11,451 nucleotides of DNA from Limnochordia bacterium (GCA_007132635.1 SLOG01000071.1:1-11451), one strand, 5' to 3'. Counted from the first letter of the stretch, positions 1 to 7,230 are shown. Notes: generated from the sequence alone by a model not told the origin. Translations and numbers: made by a program.

Positions 1-158
1 AACTGTACGAACTGTACTACGACAACGTGTTCTTCATCAACGTGATGGAACAGATTGGATATCCGCTTATCGTCAACGCCAACCTGGGCAACGTGCCCCA
101 CTCCGGCCAGGCGATTGCGGCCAACTACGCCATCGAGCAGATGTTCTATCGCGAGTAG
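1..158 (+). CDS. 3' end of an unidentified gene (partial)
   Basis: An open frame enters from the left edge (codons begin at base 3) and ends at TAG 156-158, giving 51 residues. The peptide starts LYELYYDNVFFINVMEQIG and ends with AIEQMFYRE. Its codon use is clean and looks like real coding sequence. A strong hairpin lies 38 bases after the stop, as expected for a gene end. I do not recognise the family. The segment GYPLIVNANLGNVPHSG has the look of a beta strand followed by a glycine-rich loop from an alpha/beta enzyme, but that is only an impression. The gene points the same way as the sulfatase downstream and could share its transcript if the hairpin is leaky. Confidence 0.7.
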   Translation, partial: LYELYYDNVFFINVMEQIGYPLIVNANLGNVPHSGQAIAANYAIEQMFYRE

Positions 159-196
159 ATCGGCTGCTTAGTCTGTCATGCAAGTGACCGGATAAC

Positions 197-231
197 TCAA
201 GGGAGTCCCCAGGGAATGGGGACTCCCTTGA
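197..231 (+). terminator. Strong hairpin after the first gene, probable terminator or processing stem
   Basis: A perfect 14-bp inverted repeat (arms 197-210 and 218-231, arm core AAGGGAGTCCCC) encloses a 7-base loop, AGGGAAT. It sits between the TAG at 158 and the sulfatase start at 305. No proper T-run follows (the next bases are TGCAGTTTG), so it is not a textbook intrinsic terminator. It could terminate weakly or act as a 3' mRNA-stabilising stem. Confidence 0.6.
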
Positions 232-290
232 TGCAGTTTGCCAAGAATGTCGAAAGGGTTTCTGGGGGCTGAACCGGAATACTGTGGCAA

Positions 291-298
291 AAGGAGGT
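291..298 (+). promoter_or_regulatory. Ribosome binding site that decides the sulfatase start
   Basis: AAGGAGGT stands 6 bases before ATG 305. This places initiation at ATG 305 rather than at the in-frame GTG 284, which lies upstream of the site. Confidence 0.8.
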
Positions 299-304
299 CC
301 TTCC

Positions 305-1657
305 ATGCCTGATAAACAGAAACCCAATGTACTGGTGTTCTTTACCGACCAGCAGCGTGCCGACACCAGCGGACTGCACGGCTGTCCTTTGGAGCTGACG
401 CCGAACCTAGACCGATTGGCGCAGAAAGGCACGCATCTGGCCAACACGTTTTCCTGTCAGCCGGTGTGCGGCCCGGCGCGTTCGCTGCTGCAGACAGGCC
501 TGTATCCTACCAGAACGGGGTGTTACCGCAATGGGATTCCTCTGCCCAAAGATGCGAAGACCCTAGCCCATCACTTTTCCGAAGGGGGCTATGACACGGC
601 CTACATAGGGAAGTGGCATCTTGCGAGCGGCGATCCGGTTCCGGCCGACGAACAGGGCGGATATGATTACTGGTTAGCAGCGAATGTCTTGGAGCACGTC
701 AGTGAACCGTACCACACGGTACTCTACGATAAGGACGGGGAGAGCCACGAGTTCCCGGGATATCGGGTGGATGCCATGGCCGATGCCGCGATTCGTTACA
801 TCGATAACCGCGACGCCAAGCAGCCTTTCTTCATGTTCCTGTCGTTTCTCGAACCGCACCACCAGAACCGTGTCGATGACTATCCGCCGCCGCCCGGGTA
901 TAGAGAGCGCTACACAGGACGTTGGATGCCGCCGGACTTAGCAGCGCTGGGTGGCTCGGCTCATCGGCATGTCGGCGGTTACTTTGGCATGGTAAAACGC
1001 CTTGACGAAGCGTTGGGCCGCGTTATGGACGCACTCACAAGTCTGGGCCTTGCCGATGATACGATCGTGCTGTTCACCAGCGACCACGGCTGTCACTTCC
1101 GGACGAGAAACGCGGAATACAAGCGCTCGTGCCACGATAGCTCTATTCACGTGCCAGGAGTGTTCTGGGGTCCCGGGTTTGACGGCGGCGGCCGCGTCGA
1201 TCACCTGGTGAGTCTAATCGATCTGCCGCCGACGCTGTTGGATGCTGCAGGACTGCCGGTACCGGAGGACATGGATGGACAGTCGCTGCTGCCGCTGTTG
1301 CGGGACGCGCAGGCACCGTGGCAGGATGATGTGTTTATCCAGATTAGTGAAGCCGAAGTGGGGCGATCCATACGAACTAAGCGCTGGAAATACAGTGTGT
1401 CGGCCCACGATGCCAATGGCCAAAGGGATGCAGGCGCCAAGGAATATGAGGAGAAACACCTTTACGATCTGGAAGCCGACCCGCACGAGCTTCACAATCT
1501 GGTAGGTTTTCGCTCGCACCAAGACGTGGCTCGCGTCCTGCGGGAGCGACTCTGCCGCCGCATGCGGGAAGCAGGGGAAGCCGAACCGCGCATCATACCC
1601 GCTCAGACCGTAGAAAGCGGCCAGTTCGTCGTCTACGAGAACGAGATCCCCCGCTGA
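305..1657 (+). CDS. Sulfatase, formylglycine-dependent (alkaline phosphatase superfamily)
   Basis: A 450-residue type I sulfatase that should hydrolyse a sulfate ester; the substrate cannot be read from the sequence. The N-terminal strand carries TDQQRAD (residues 14-20), where D15 and Q16 fit the calcium-binding positions. CGPAR (55-59) is the CxPxR core, whose Cys55 would be oxidised to formylglycine by a separate maturase. GKWH (102-105) supplies the usual Lys/His pair. SDHG (259-262) supplies the other metal ligands, with Lys273 following. The C-terminal part carries the small sulfatase subdomain (YDLEADPHELHNL). Length is normal for the family. No signal peptide is visible, so the enzyme is probably cytoplasmic and would act on an imported substrate. 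The TDQQR form is typical of one branch of arylsulfatase/heparan-type sulfatases. No maturase gene lies in the window. The gene is convergent with the M20 peptidase gene and abuts it. Confidence 0.93.
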   Translation: MPDKQKPNVLVFFTDQQRADTSGLHGCPLELTPNLDRLAQKGTHLANTFSCQPVCGPARSLLQTGLYPTRTGCYRNGIPLPKDAKTLAHHFSEGGYDTAYIGKWHLASGDPVPADEQGGYDYWLAANVLEHVSEPYHTVLYDKDGESHEFPGYRVDAMADAAIRYIDNRDAKQPFFMFLSFLEPHHQNRVDDYPPPPGYRERYTGRWMPPDLAALGGSAHRHVGGYFGMVKRLDEALGRVMDALTSLGLADDTIVLFTSDHGCHFRTRNAEYKRSCHDSSIHVPGVFWGPGFDGGGRVDHLVSLIDLPPTLLDAAGLPVPEDMDGQSLLPLLRDAQAPWQDDVFIQISEAEVGRSIRTKRWKYSVSAHDANGQRDAGAKEYEEKHLYDLEADPHELHNLVGFRSHQDVARVLRERLCRRMREAGEAEPRIIPAQTVESGQFVVYENEIPR

Positions 1658-2845
1658 CTAGTTGGTAGGGGTCGGGCTTACTTCCTCGGCTTGCCGCTGC
1701 TCGCTGTGCTCGTTTTGGGCTGCCTCCAGTAAGCTAGGCTGCTTAAAGACATCGAGCGCCGTCCAGGCCAAGCATTTGGCTGCCAGCAGCAGGGTTTCCA
1801 TGGCCTCATCAGAGACAGCTCCCTGAGCAAACTCCTTGCTGTGTCCGGTAAACTGACCGATGGGTAGATAGGGATGGATCGCCGGCACCACATGACTCAC
1901 GTTGCCCATGTCGGAGGAGCCTGTGCCCGTGCGGCATTCTTGGATATCCGTGAACCCGAGTGACCGTAGGTTTTCCCCGAACTGCTGCGCCAAGGTACGG
2001 TTGGGAATCATGTTATCGTTAGAGTCTTCGTAGCTGCGTACGCTGAGGGAAGCCCCGGTCATGAGGGCCGCACCCTCAGCGATTTTTTTGGCCTTGGCTA
2101 CGATACTATCGAGCATCCCTCGCGTCGGAGCGCGGAAATAGAACCGGGCAACGGCCCGATCCGGTACGATATTGGCCGCTAAACCGCCTTCTGATATGAT
2201 GCCGTGCATGCGCACGCCTTGGGGTACGTGCTGCCGCATGGCGTTTATGCCGTTAAACAGCTGGAGCACGCTGTCCAACGCATTGATGCCTAGCTCGGGC
2301 CTGCTGGCGGCGTGGGCGGTGCGGCCGTGATATGTGAACTCCAGGGCATCCAGAGCGTTGGATGTGCTCATTAGGAAGCAAGCATCGGCGGGATGGAACA
2401 TCATGGCGGCATCCACGTCGGCGAAACAGCCGGCATTCGTCAGCCGGACTTTCCCGCCGCCCGTCTCCTCGGCAGGGGCACCGATCACCCGGATCTCACC
2501 GGTAACGGGCGGCATGACGGCAGCGAGGCCTAGGGCGGCGCCAACGCTGGCAGCCCCAATGAGATTGTGGCCGCAGCCGTGGCCGATGTCCGGCAGGGCG
2601 TCGTACTCGCAGAGAAGGGCGATGACAGGTTCGCCGACACCGCGGCGCGCGTCGAAGGCTGTCGGCATGCCCGCGGTGCCCGTAGTGACAGAATAGCCAG
2701 CTTCACGGAGCGCGTCCGTAAGCCACAGGCAGGCTTTATGCTCATCGTGACCCAGTTCGGGATTGTCACCTATGTCGCGAGCCAGCTGGTGAATGGCAGC
2801 GGCGTTCTTATCGATAGCTTGAGCGGCAGTCTCTTTTGCATGCAT
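1658..2845 (-). CDS. M20 family metallopeptidase / amidohydrolase (AbgB / ACY1L2-like)
   Basis: A 395-residue zinc or manganese hydrolase that cleaves a dipeptide or an N-acyl amino acid amide bond. Catalytic-domain motifs are LLCEYDALPDIGHGCGHN (77-94; metal ligands in HGCGH 89-93), APAEETGGGK (123-132; the glutamate pair at 126-127) and FHP (His151). The dimerisation domain begins near ALEFTYHG (167-174) and includes the conserved HAA around His178. A late FTGHSKEF supplies the final histidine. The combination CEYDALP, HGCGHN and PAEETGGGK is typical of the M20 subgroup containing AbgB (p-aminobenzoyl-glutamate hydrolase) and ACY1L2-type dipeptidases; the true substrate is unknown. ATG 2845 has AGGAGGAT 7 bases upstream. 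No signal peptide is seen, so it is cytoplasmic. It is the last gene of the binding protein-permease operon, 68 bases after the DppC-like gene, which suggests that it cleaves what the transporter brings in. Confidence 0.92.
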   Translation of the reverse strand: MHAKETAAQAIDKNAAAIHQLARDIGDNPELGHDEHKACLWLTDALREAGYSVTTGTAGMPTAFDARRGVGEPVIALLCEYDALPDIGHGCGHNLIGAASVGAALGLAAVMPPVTGEIRVIGAPAEETGGGKVRLTNAGCFADVDAAMMFHPADACFLMSTSNALDALEFTYHGRTAHAASRPELGINALDSVLQLFNGINAMRQHVPQGVRMHGIISEGGLAANIVPDRAVARFYFRAPTRGMLDSIVAKAKKIAEGAALMTGASLSVRSYEDSNDNMIPNRTLAQQFGENLRSLGFTDIQECRTGTGSSDMGNVSHVVPAIHPYLPIGQFTGHSKEFAQGAVSDEAMETLLLAAKCLAWTALDVFKQPSLLEAAQNEHSEQRQAEEVSPTPTN

Positions 2846-2896
2846 TCACGGTATCCTCCTAGAGGTTGAGGTTACTGAACTAGTTTTTGCATGACC

Positions 2897-2926
2897 GTTT
2901 AGTTTAGTTTAGTTTAGTTTCGTTTC
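2897..2926. repeat. GTTTA/GTTTC pentamer tandem repeat across the permease stop codon
   Basis: Six pentamers in a row on the + strand: four GTTTA (2897-2916) and two GTTTC (2917-2926). Read on the - strand it is GAAAC twice, then TAAAC four times. The last codons and the TAA stop (2914-2916) of the DppC-like gene lie inside it. The period of five shifts the TAA through all three reading frames. Such a short repeat is a candidate for replication slippage. Confidence 0.85.
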
Positions 2927-3789
2927 TGCACCTGCGGGTCTAGAGCCTCCCTTAGGGCCTCGCCAAACAGGTTAAAACCCAAAACGGTCAAGGTGATGGC
3001 CATACCAGGGAACACAGCCACCCAAGGCGCATCGCGCACATACATACGCCCCGCGCTGAGCATACCACCCCAGTCCGCGATAGGCGGCTGGGCCCCTAAT
3101 CCCAAGAAGCTGAGGCTGGCGGCGGAAAGAATGGCGGTGGCAATCCGCATCGTGGAGAGCACGATGAGCGGACTGGCAATGTTCGGCAGAATGTGCCGGA
3201 AGATAATGCGGAACTCCGAGACACCTAAGGCGCGAGAAGCCTCAATGTACTCGGTCTGTTTGACGCCCAAGACCGATCCTCTAGTCACCCGGGCGTAAAC
3301 CGGGATAGCCCAAATGCCGATAGCCACCATCGAGTTGTACAGCCCTGGCCCCAAAGCGGCGACAATAGCCATGGCCAGCAGTATCCCCGGGAACGCCAGC
3401 AGTATGTCCATGAACCGCATAATGACATTATCCAAACGCCGGAAATAACCCGCGGCCAAGCCGAAAGCGGTTCCGAAAAAGCCTGATATACTGACGCTAA
3501 TAAGGCCAACTTGGAGTGAAACGCGGGTGCCGAAGATTATGCGGCTGAGGATGTCTCGCCCCAATTCGTCTGTACCAAGGCGATGCTCCTCGGAAGGCGG
3601 CTGCAGCCGTCGAAGAATATTCTGCCGTGTGTGATCGTAAGGAGCTATCTGCGGTGCGAACACAGCCGCGGTCAGAAAGGCCAACAGAATGACGGCCCCA
3701 ATCCAAGCCCCCGGGTTGCGCCGCAGCCGAGCGGCAACCCTCCGGCTCATACTTATGCGTGGTGTACCGAGGGATGCGGACACAGCCAT
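2914..3789 (-). CDS. ABC transporter permease, DppC/OppC-like
   Basis: A 291-residue inner-membrane permease of the peptide/nickel (PepT) ABC importer family. The N-terminal OppC-type segment has a basic cytoplasmic stretch (RRVAARLRRNP, 16-26), a first membrane helix (about 29-50) and a short extracytoplasmic region. The family hallmark LGTDELGRDILSR lies at 71-83. About five further helices follow. The EAA loop, which docks the ATPase, is YIEASRALGVSEFRIIFRHI at 181-200, continuing LPN. FLGLGAQPP and DWGGML near the C terminus are also typical. Start ATG 3789 has AAGGGGG (3797-3803) 7 bases upstream. It lies 34 bases after the DppB-like gene and would form a heterodimer with it. No matching ATPase gene is nearby. 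The stop codon lies in a pentamer tandem repeat. Confidence 0.95.
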   Translation of the reverse strand: MAVSASLGTPRISMSRRVAARLRRNPGAWIGAVILLAFLTAAVFAPQIAPYDHTRQNILRRLQPPSEEHRLGTDELGRDILSRIIFGTRVSLQVGLISVSISGFFGTAFGLAAGYFRRLDNVIMRFMDILLAFPGILLAMAIVAALGPGLYNSMVAIGIWAIPVYARVTRGSVLGVKQTEYIEASRALGVSEFRIIFRHILPNIASPLIVLSTMRIATAILSAASLSFLGLGAQPPIADWGGMLSAGRMYVRDAPWVAVFPGMAITLTVLGFNLFGEALREALDPQVQKRN

Positions 3790-3823
3790 GGTGGTTCCCC
3801 CTTCGCTCTATCTCTAACCGGAT

Positions 3824-4783
3824 CTAATCGTATTTGATCCGTGGATCCAAGAAGACATACAGCAGATCAACAAGCATGTTGACCAGCACGAAAACGATGG
3901 CCACAAATAACACAACTCCCTGAACCATCGGAAAGTCTCGGGAGCTTATCGCTTGCACACCAACGCGGCTGATGCCCGGCCAAGCAAACACCGTTTCGAT
4001 AATGGCGGTATTGGCTAGCATGTCGCCGAATTGAATCCCAGCCAACGTAATGACAGGTATGAGTGCGTTTTTCAGCGTGTGTTTGAAGACAACGACCACA
4101 TTAGGAACGCCTTTGGCTCGGGCTGTCTTGATATAGTCCTGGTTGAGAACCTCGACCATGCTCGCGCGCGTCAAGCGGGCCAGAATAGCGGCGGAACTTA
4201 GGCTCAGTGTGACGGCAGGCAGCAGGACATGGCGCCATCCGTCCACGGTCCAGAGCGGGCCGCCGCGCCCGGAGGCTGGCAGCCAGCGGAGCTCCAGCGA
4301 AAAGGCGAGCATGAGAAGGAGCGCCACCCAAAACCCGGGCATCGAGACGAATATGAGGCTCCCGATCATGGTGAGCAGATCATAGAGTGTATTCCGCTTA
4401 TACGCTGCCAACACACCCGCAGTTACCCCTACCAGCAGCGCGATGGCCATGCCGACGACGGCCAGTTCCAGCGTAAACGGCAGGCGAGTGCGGATTTCGT
4501 CGATCACCGGGCGGCCGCTGCGGAACGAGGTTCCCAGATCACCCTGTACAGCGCCTACAAGGAAATTCCAGTACTGGATGTGGATCGGCTGATCCAGGCC
4601 CAACTCACGCCGTATATTCTCCAACACCTGGGGATCGGGAACCTGCCCGGCTAAGAGACGCGCCGGATCGCCAGGGGTCAGCTGCAGTATGAGAAATACA
4701 GTGACGGAAACGCCGAGCACTACCGGAACCAGTGAGATCAGTCGCTGCACAATGTGTCGGAGCACGCGGGACACCCTTTCCAT
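3824..4783 (-). CDS. ABC transporter permease, DppB/OppB-like
   Basis: A 319-residue (or 313-residue) inner-membrane permease and partner of the DppC-like protein. It starts with a basic stretch and a first helix (about 14-36), followed by LTPGDPARLLAG (35-46), the classic DppB segment. The extracytoplasmic region contains GDLGTSFRSGRPV (81-93). Four or five more helices follow, with the EAA loop beginning DYIKTARAKGVPNVVVVFKH at 216-235 and the C-terminal LLYVFLDPRIKYD. The start is uncertain. ATG 4783 has no Shine-Dalgarno site, only its complement. In-frame GTG 4765 has GAAAGGG 8 bases upstream and would give MLRHIVQRL, which fits how DppB proteins usually begin. I keep the longer form in the coordinates. 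A hairpin lies in the 110-base gap from the binding-protein gene. Confidence 0.95.
   Translation of the reverse strand: MERVSRVLRHIVQRLISLVPVVLGVSVTVFLILQLTPGDPARLLAGQVPDPQVLENIRRELGLDQPIHIQYWNFLVGAVQGDLGTSFRSGRPVIDEIRTRLPFTLELAVVGMAIALLVGVTAGVLAAYKRNTLYDLLTMIGSLIFVSMPGFWVALLLMLAFSLELRWLPASGRGGPLWTVDGWRHVLLPAVTLSLSSAAILARLTRASMVEVLNQDYIKTARAKGVPNVVVVFKHTLKNALIPVITLAGIQFGDMLANTAIIETVFAWPGISRVGVQAISSRDFPMVQGVVLFVAIVFVLVNMLVDLLYVFLDPRIKYD
4774..4780 (-). promoter_or_regulatory. Candidate ribosome binding site favouring GTG 4765 for the DppB-like gene
   Basis: The - strand reads GAAAGGG here, 8 bases before GTG 4765-4763. This site lies inside the first codons of the longer form starting at ATG 4783, so the two starts exclude each other. 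The shorter start matches the family pattern better. Confidence 0.5.
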
Positions 4784-4835
4784 GCACGTCGGGAGGTGCT
4801 GGGGACCTTCCCAAACTCAATCGGAGCGAGGCCTC

Positions 4836-4861
4836 GGGGGCCAGGCTGTACCTGGTCCCCC
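4836..4861 (-). promoter_or_regulatory. Intergenic hairpin between the binding-protein and permease genes
   Basis: On the - strand GGGGG, a one-base bulge, then CCAGG pair across a 5-base loop with CCTGG and CCCCC: 10 bp in total. No T-run follows in the direction of transcription. Such stems between a binding-protein gene and its permease genes commonly protect the upstream mRNA or cause partial termination, so that binding protein is made in excess. That role is inferred here. Confidence 0.45.
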
Positions 4862-4893
4862 GTTTCCAGCGGTTAGAAACGAAACGCGTCTGC

Positions 4894-6444
4894 TTACTTG
4901 TCGAGATACACGGTGGTCAGATCAAATCCCGCAGGGGAGTGATTATACCCTTGAACGTGGTTCTGCGCCGCGTACGTGAGGTACTCGCTGTACATAGGAA
5001 TCATTGGGGCGTCGACTGCGATGATCTCCTGTACCTCCTGATAGATAGCGATGCGGGCCTCCATATCGGTCTCTTCTTCCCCCTGCAGCAGAAGCGCATC
5101 CACCGCATCACTGTGGTAGAACATAGCGTTGGCCCAGCCGCCGATGGCGTGAGACTTGAACTGCGGGCCGTACATGGTCGCCGGCTCGCCGCTGGACTGT
5201 GACCAGCCCAGAATGCACAGCTGGTGCTCACCATCATCGACGGCTGCTAGATAGGCTCCCCATTCCAGAACCTTGATCTCGCCGCGAATGCCGATATCAC
5301 CGAGCGACTGCTGGATTACAGTGGCCATTTCCTTATCCATAGGATAACGGCCGTCGGGCGTGTAGATCTCGACGGAAAGCTCTACCCCATCCTGCTCGAG
5401 GTACCCTTGGCTGTTGGTCTCCGTCCATCCAGAAGCAGCCAGGTATTCCTTTGCTTTGTCGACATCATAGTCGAACAGTTTGCTGGGGGTGTGCGCCGCC
5501 CAACTGGACTCCGGCATTACCCCGTGAATGCGCACAGCCACGTTCTGGAGAAAGGCTGTCACAATGTCGTCCACCGGAATAGCATGGCTGACTGCGTAAC
5601 GGATGTTTTTGTCCTCAAAGGGGAACTTTTGATTCTGGAAGAAGATGTAGCGTGCGTTGAAATCTGGTGTCGAAAAGATCTGCAGATCCGGATTGTCCTG
5701 AATGCGGTTGAAATCCGTCGACCCGACTCGCAGAATAAAGTCGACTCCCTGGGTTTCTAGTTCGACCAGCTGGGTCGTAGCTTCTGGTATGGGCTTGAAC
5801 ATGACCTCGGACAAGAGCGGCGCTCCGCCCCAGTAGTCCACGTTGGCCTGCAGCAGAACATGGGAATCCGGCTGCCACTCGACAAACTTGAAGGGGCCTG
5901 TTCCTACCGGATGATTGCTGAGATCCTGGCCGTATTCCTCGGCAGCCGCTGGGCTAACGATGGCGGAGCGGGTGGCCATGATCGAAGTGCTGAGAAATGC
6001 AGCGGACGGGCGTTCTAGGGTGAACTGGACGGTAAAGTCGTCGATCACGGTTATCGTGTCAACAATACTGATGTCACCCGCTCCGGGGGATGCCATTTCG
6101 GGATCCCGTAGGCGCTCAAAGGTATACTTGACGGCTTCTGCATTAAAGGGGGTTCCGTCATGGAACGTGACACCCTCTCGCAGATAGAAGGTCCAGACCT
6201 GGCCGCCTTCGGAAGCTTCCCAACTGACGGCTAGAGCCGGCTGCGGCTCGCCGGATTCGTCGTATACGGCCAGGCGTTCGTGAATCTGATTGCTCACAGT
6301 GGAGGACTGCACGTCGGTAACATACGCCGGATCCAATTTCACGACATCGCCGATGTTAGCAATAACAAGACGTTGGGCTTGGGCGGGCAGGGCAACGGCA
6401 AGAACGAGAACCAACAGCGACACGAGCAGTACATACTTCCTCAC
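4894..6444 (-). CDS. Peptide/nickel-type ABC transporter substrate-binding protein (SBP family 5)
   Basis: About 516 residues, exported, and expected to capture a peptide-like solute for the DppB/DppC-like permeases. The N terminus is a Sec signal: RKY, then a hydrophobic core (about 4-19), then PAQA with a likely signal peptidase I cut after Ala23. There is no lipobox cysteine, so the mature protein should not be lipid-anchored. The family 5 region spans about 70-111 (SWEASEGGQVWTFYLREGV, then FHDGTPFNAEAVKYTFERL). HPVGTGPFKFVEW and DYWGGAP follow in the usual order. The start is set at GTG 6444, because AGGAAGG (6454-6460) stands 9 bases upstream; GTG 6453 would touch that site. The substrate is unknown, although the dipeptidase in the same operon hints at dipeptides or acylated amino acids. 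The gene is first in the operon, and the 153-base gap upstream may hold its promoter. Confidence 0.94.
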   Translation of the reverse strand: MRKYVLLVSLLVLVLAVALPAQAQRLVIANIGDVVKLDPAYVTDVQSSTVSNQIHERLAVYDESGEPQPALAVSWEASEGGQVWTFYLREGVTFHDGTPFNAEAVKYTFERLRDPEMASPGAGDISIVDTITVIDDFTVQFTLERPSAAFLSTSIMATRSAIVSPAAAEEYGQDLSNHPVGTGPFKFVEWQPDSHVLLQANVDYWGGAPLLSEVMFKPIPEATTQLVELETQGVDFILRVGSTDFNRIQDNPDLQIFSTPDFNARYIFFQNQKFPFEDKNIRYAVSHAIPVDDIVTAFLQNVAVRIHGVMPESSWAAHTPSKLFDYDVDKAKEYLAASGWTETNSQGYLEQDGVELSVEIYTPDGRYPMDKEMATVIQQSLGDIGIRGEIKVLEWGAYLAAVDDGEHQLCILGWSQSSGEPATMYGPQFKSHAIGGWANAMFYHSDAVDALLLQGEEETDMEARIAIYQEVQEIIAVDAPMIPMYSEYLTYAAQNHVQGYNHSPAGFDLTTVYLDK

Positions 6445-6453
6445 AGACAACAC

Positions 6454-6460
6454 CCTTCCT
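6454..6460 (-). promoter_or_regulatory. Ribosome binding site that decides the binding-protein start
   Basis: The - strand reads AGGAAGG, 9 bases before GTG 6444 and directly against GTG 6453. The spacing favours the shorter protein beginning MRKYVLLVSLL. Confidence 0.65.
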
Positions 6461-6565
6461 CATATTTTTTCACGTACGATGTATTTTAATACGCCGCTGA
6501 CTGCCGATTTCCTTCCTACGAACTAGTAGTTTTTGTTATTAAATGTAAGAAAACGGTAAGCGACG

Positions 6566-6593
6566 CCACCGCAGGACTCGGCACCGCGGGTGG
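6566..6593 (-). terminator. Weak hairpin after the LysE-like gene, possible terminator
   Basis: CCACCGC (6566-6572) pairs with GCGGGTGG (6586-6593) with one bulged base and a 13-base loop, just after the stop codon at 6598-6600. On the - strand a T-rich but interrupted stretch (TTACCGTTTTCTTACATTT) follows about 8 bases later. It is only suggestive. Confidence 0.3.
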
Positions 6594-6597
6594 GGGT

Positions 6598-7230
6598 CTA
6601 GAAGATCAGGCCAGCGGCCCCTACCGCAAAGGTGAAGCCAAAGTATATCAGCACCGTACCCAGGAAGGCGATAATCAAGCGGTACGGCTGCTCTCGGATG
6701 AATCGGCGGGTGGTGCCGACAACCACGGACACGAACCCATACCAAATCGCGTCAGCCAGAATATGTCCGATGAAGAACACTACCACACCGGCCGTGCCGA
6801 AGGTGCGGTGCGCTTGGAGCAGAAAGCCGAGTCCGATGACGGCCCACCATAGCAGGAAGTACGGATTGGCCGCGCTGATGAGGAATCCGGACACAACCAT
6901 GTTTTGCGAGTCCGCCGCGCCGCCGATTACCGTCACAGCTACCTGCCGTCTCGCCGCTCGCACCACCATATCGACGCCCATGTAGATGAGCAGGATCCCA
7001 CCGAGCAAGCCGATAGCCACCTGGGCCGGCTGGGACTGAAGAATAATGTCAAAACCTAGGAAAATCAGGATGATCAGGGCGATTTCCAACAGCGCATGCC
7101 CGCTGATTATCGTGAGGCCGGCAGCTGGGCCGACAGCCAGCGACTGCTTCACTGTATAGGTGAGCAGCGGCCCGGGCATCATAGCTCCCGAAAACGCCGC
7201 CGCCAGGGCCGAAGCGAAAATGCCTAGCAT
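6598..7230 (-). CDS. LysE/RhtB family exporter
   Basis: A 210-residue inner-membrane protein with about six predicted helices, the normal size and layout for LysE/RhtB amino acid and metabolite exporters driven by the proton gradient. Helix 1 contains the family PGP motif (SGAMMPGPLLTYTV, 14-27). GHALLEIALIILI (44-56) and the later NPYFLLWW are also typical. The start is ATG 7230, with a strong AAAGGAGG (7239-7246) 8 bases upstream. A longer frame reaching 7368 exists, but it would run through that site and a pyrimidine-rich leader and adds hydrophilic, unrelated sequence. The gene diverges from the PadR operon and shares its upstream region. It could be coregulated, although no promoter of its own is clear. 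The substrate is unknown. Confidence 0.93.
   Translation of the reverse strand: MLGIFASALAAAFSGAMMPGPLLTYTVKQSLAVGPAAGLTIISGHALLEIALIILIFLGFDIILQSQPAQVAIGLLGGILLIYMGVDMVVRAARRQVAVTVIGGAADSQNMVVSGFLISAANPYFLLWWAVIGLGFLLQAHRTFGTAGVVVFFIGHILADAIWYGFVSVVVGTTRRFIREQPYRLIIAFLGTVLIYFGFTFAVGAAGLIF

Larger units (their letters stand above)
6445..6597. other. Intergenic region between the LysE-like and binding-protein genes
   Basis: An AT-rich 153-base gap. It should hold the promoter of the binding-protein operon, but I see no convincing -35/-10 pair on the - strand. The best -10-like stretch, TATTAAAAT, lacks a partner. It contains GAACTAGTAGTTTTTG (6520-6535), which resembles a motif upstream of the M20 gene, and a weak hairpin near the LysE-like gene end. 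Confidence 0.5.

Noticed and set aside
1..17. AACTGTAC direct repeat at the left edge
   Set aside because: It encodes a repeated Leu-Tyr pair within a coding frame; no wider repeat structure is seen.
938..1522. Open frames on the - strand inside the sulfatase gene
   Set aside because: They lie opposite a well-conserved coding frame, lack ribosome binding sites and show no protein family features.
4229..4654. A 141-codon + strand open frame inside the DppB-like gene
   Set aside because: It is a shadow of the permease gene on the other strand, with low-complexity, hydrophilic content and no ribosome binding site.
4876..4885. GAAACGAAAC, also seen on the - strand at 2917-2926, as a dispersed repeat
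   Set aside because: Ten bases of low complexity in two places is within chance, and the contexts are unrelated.
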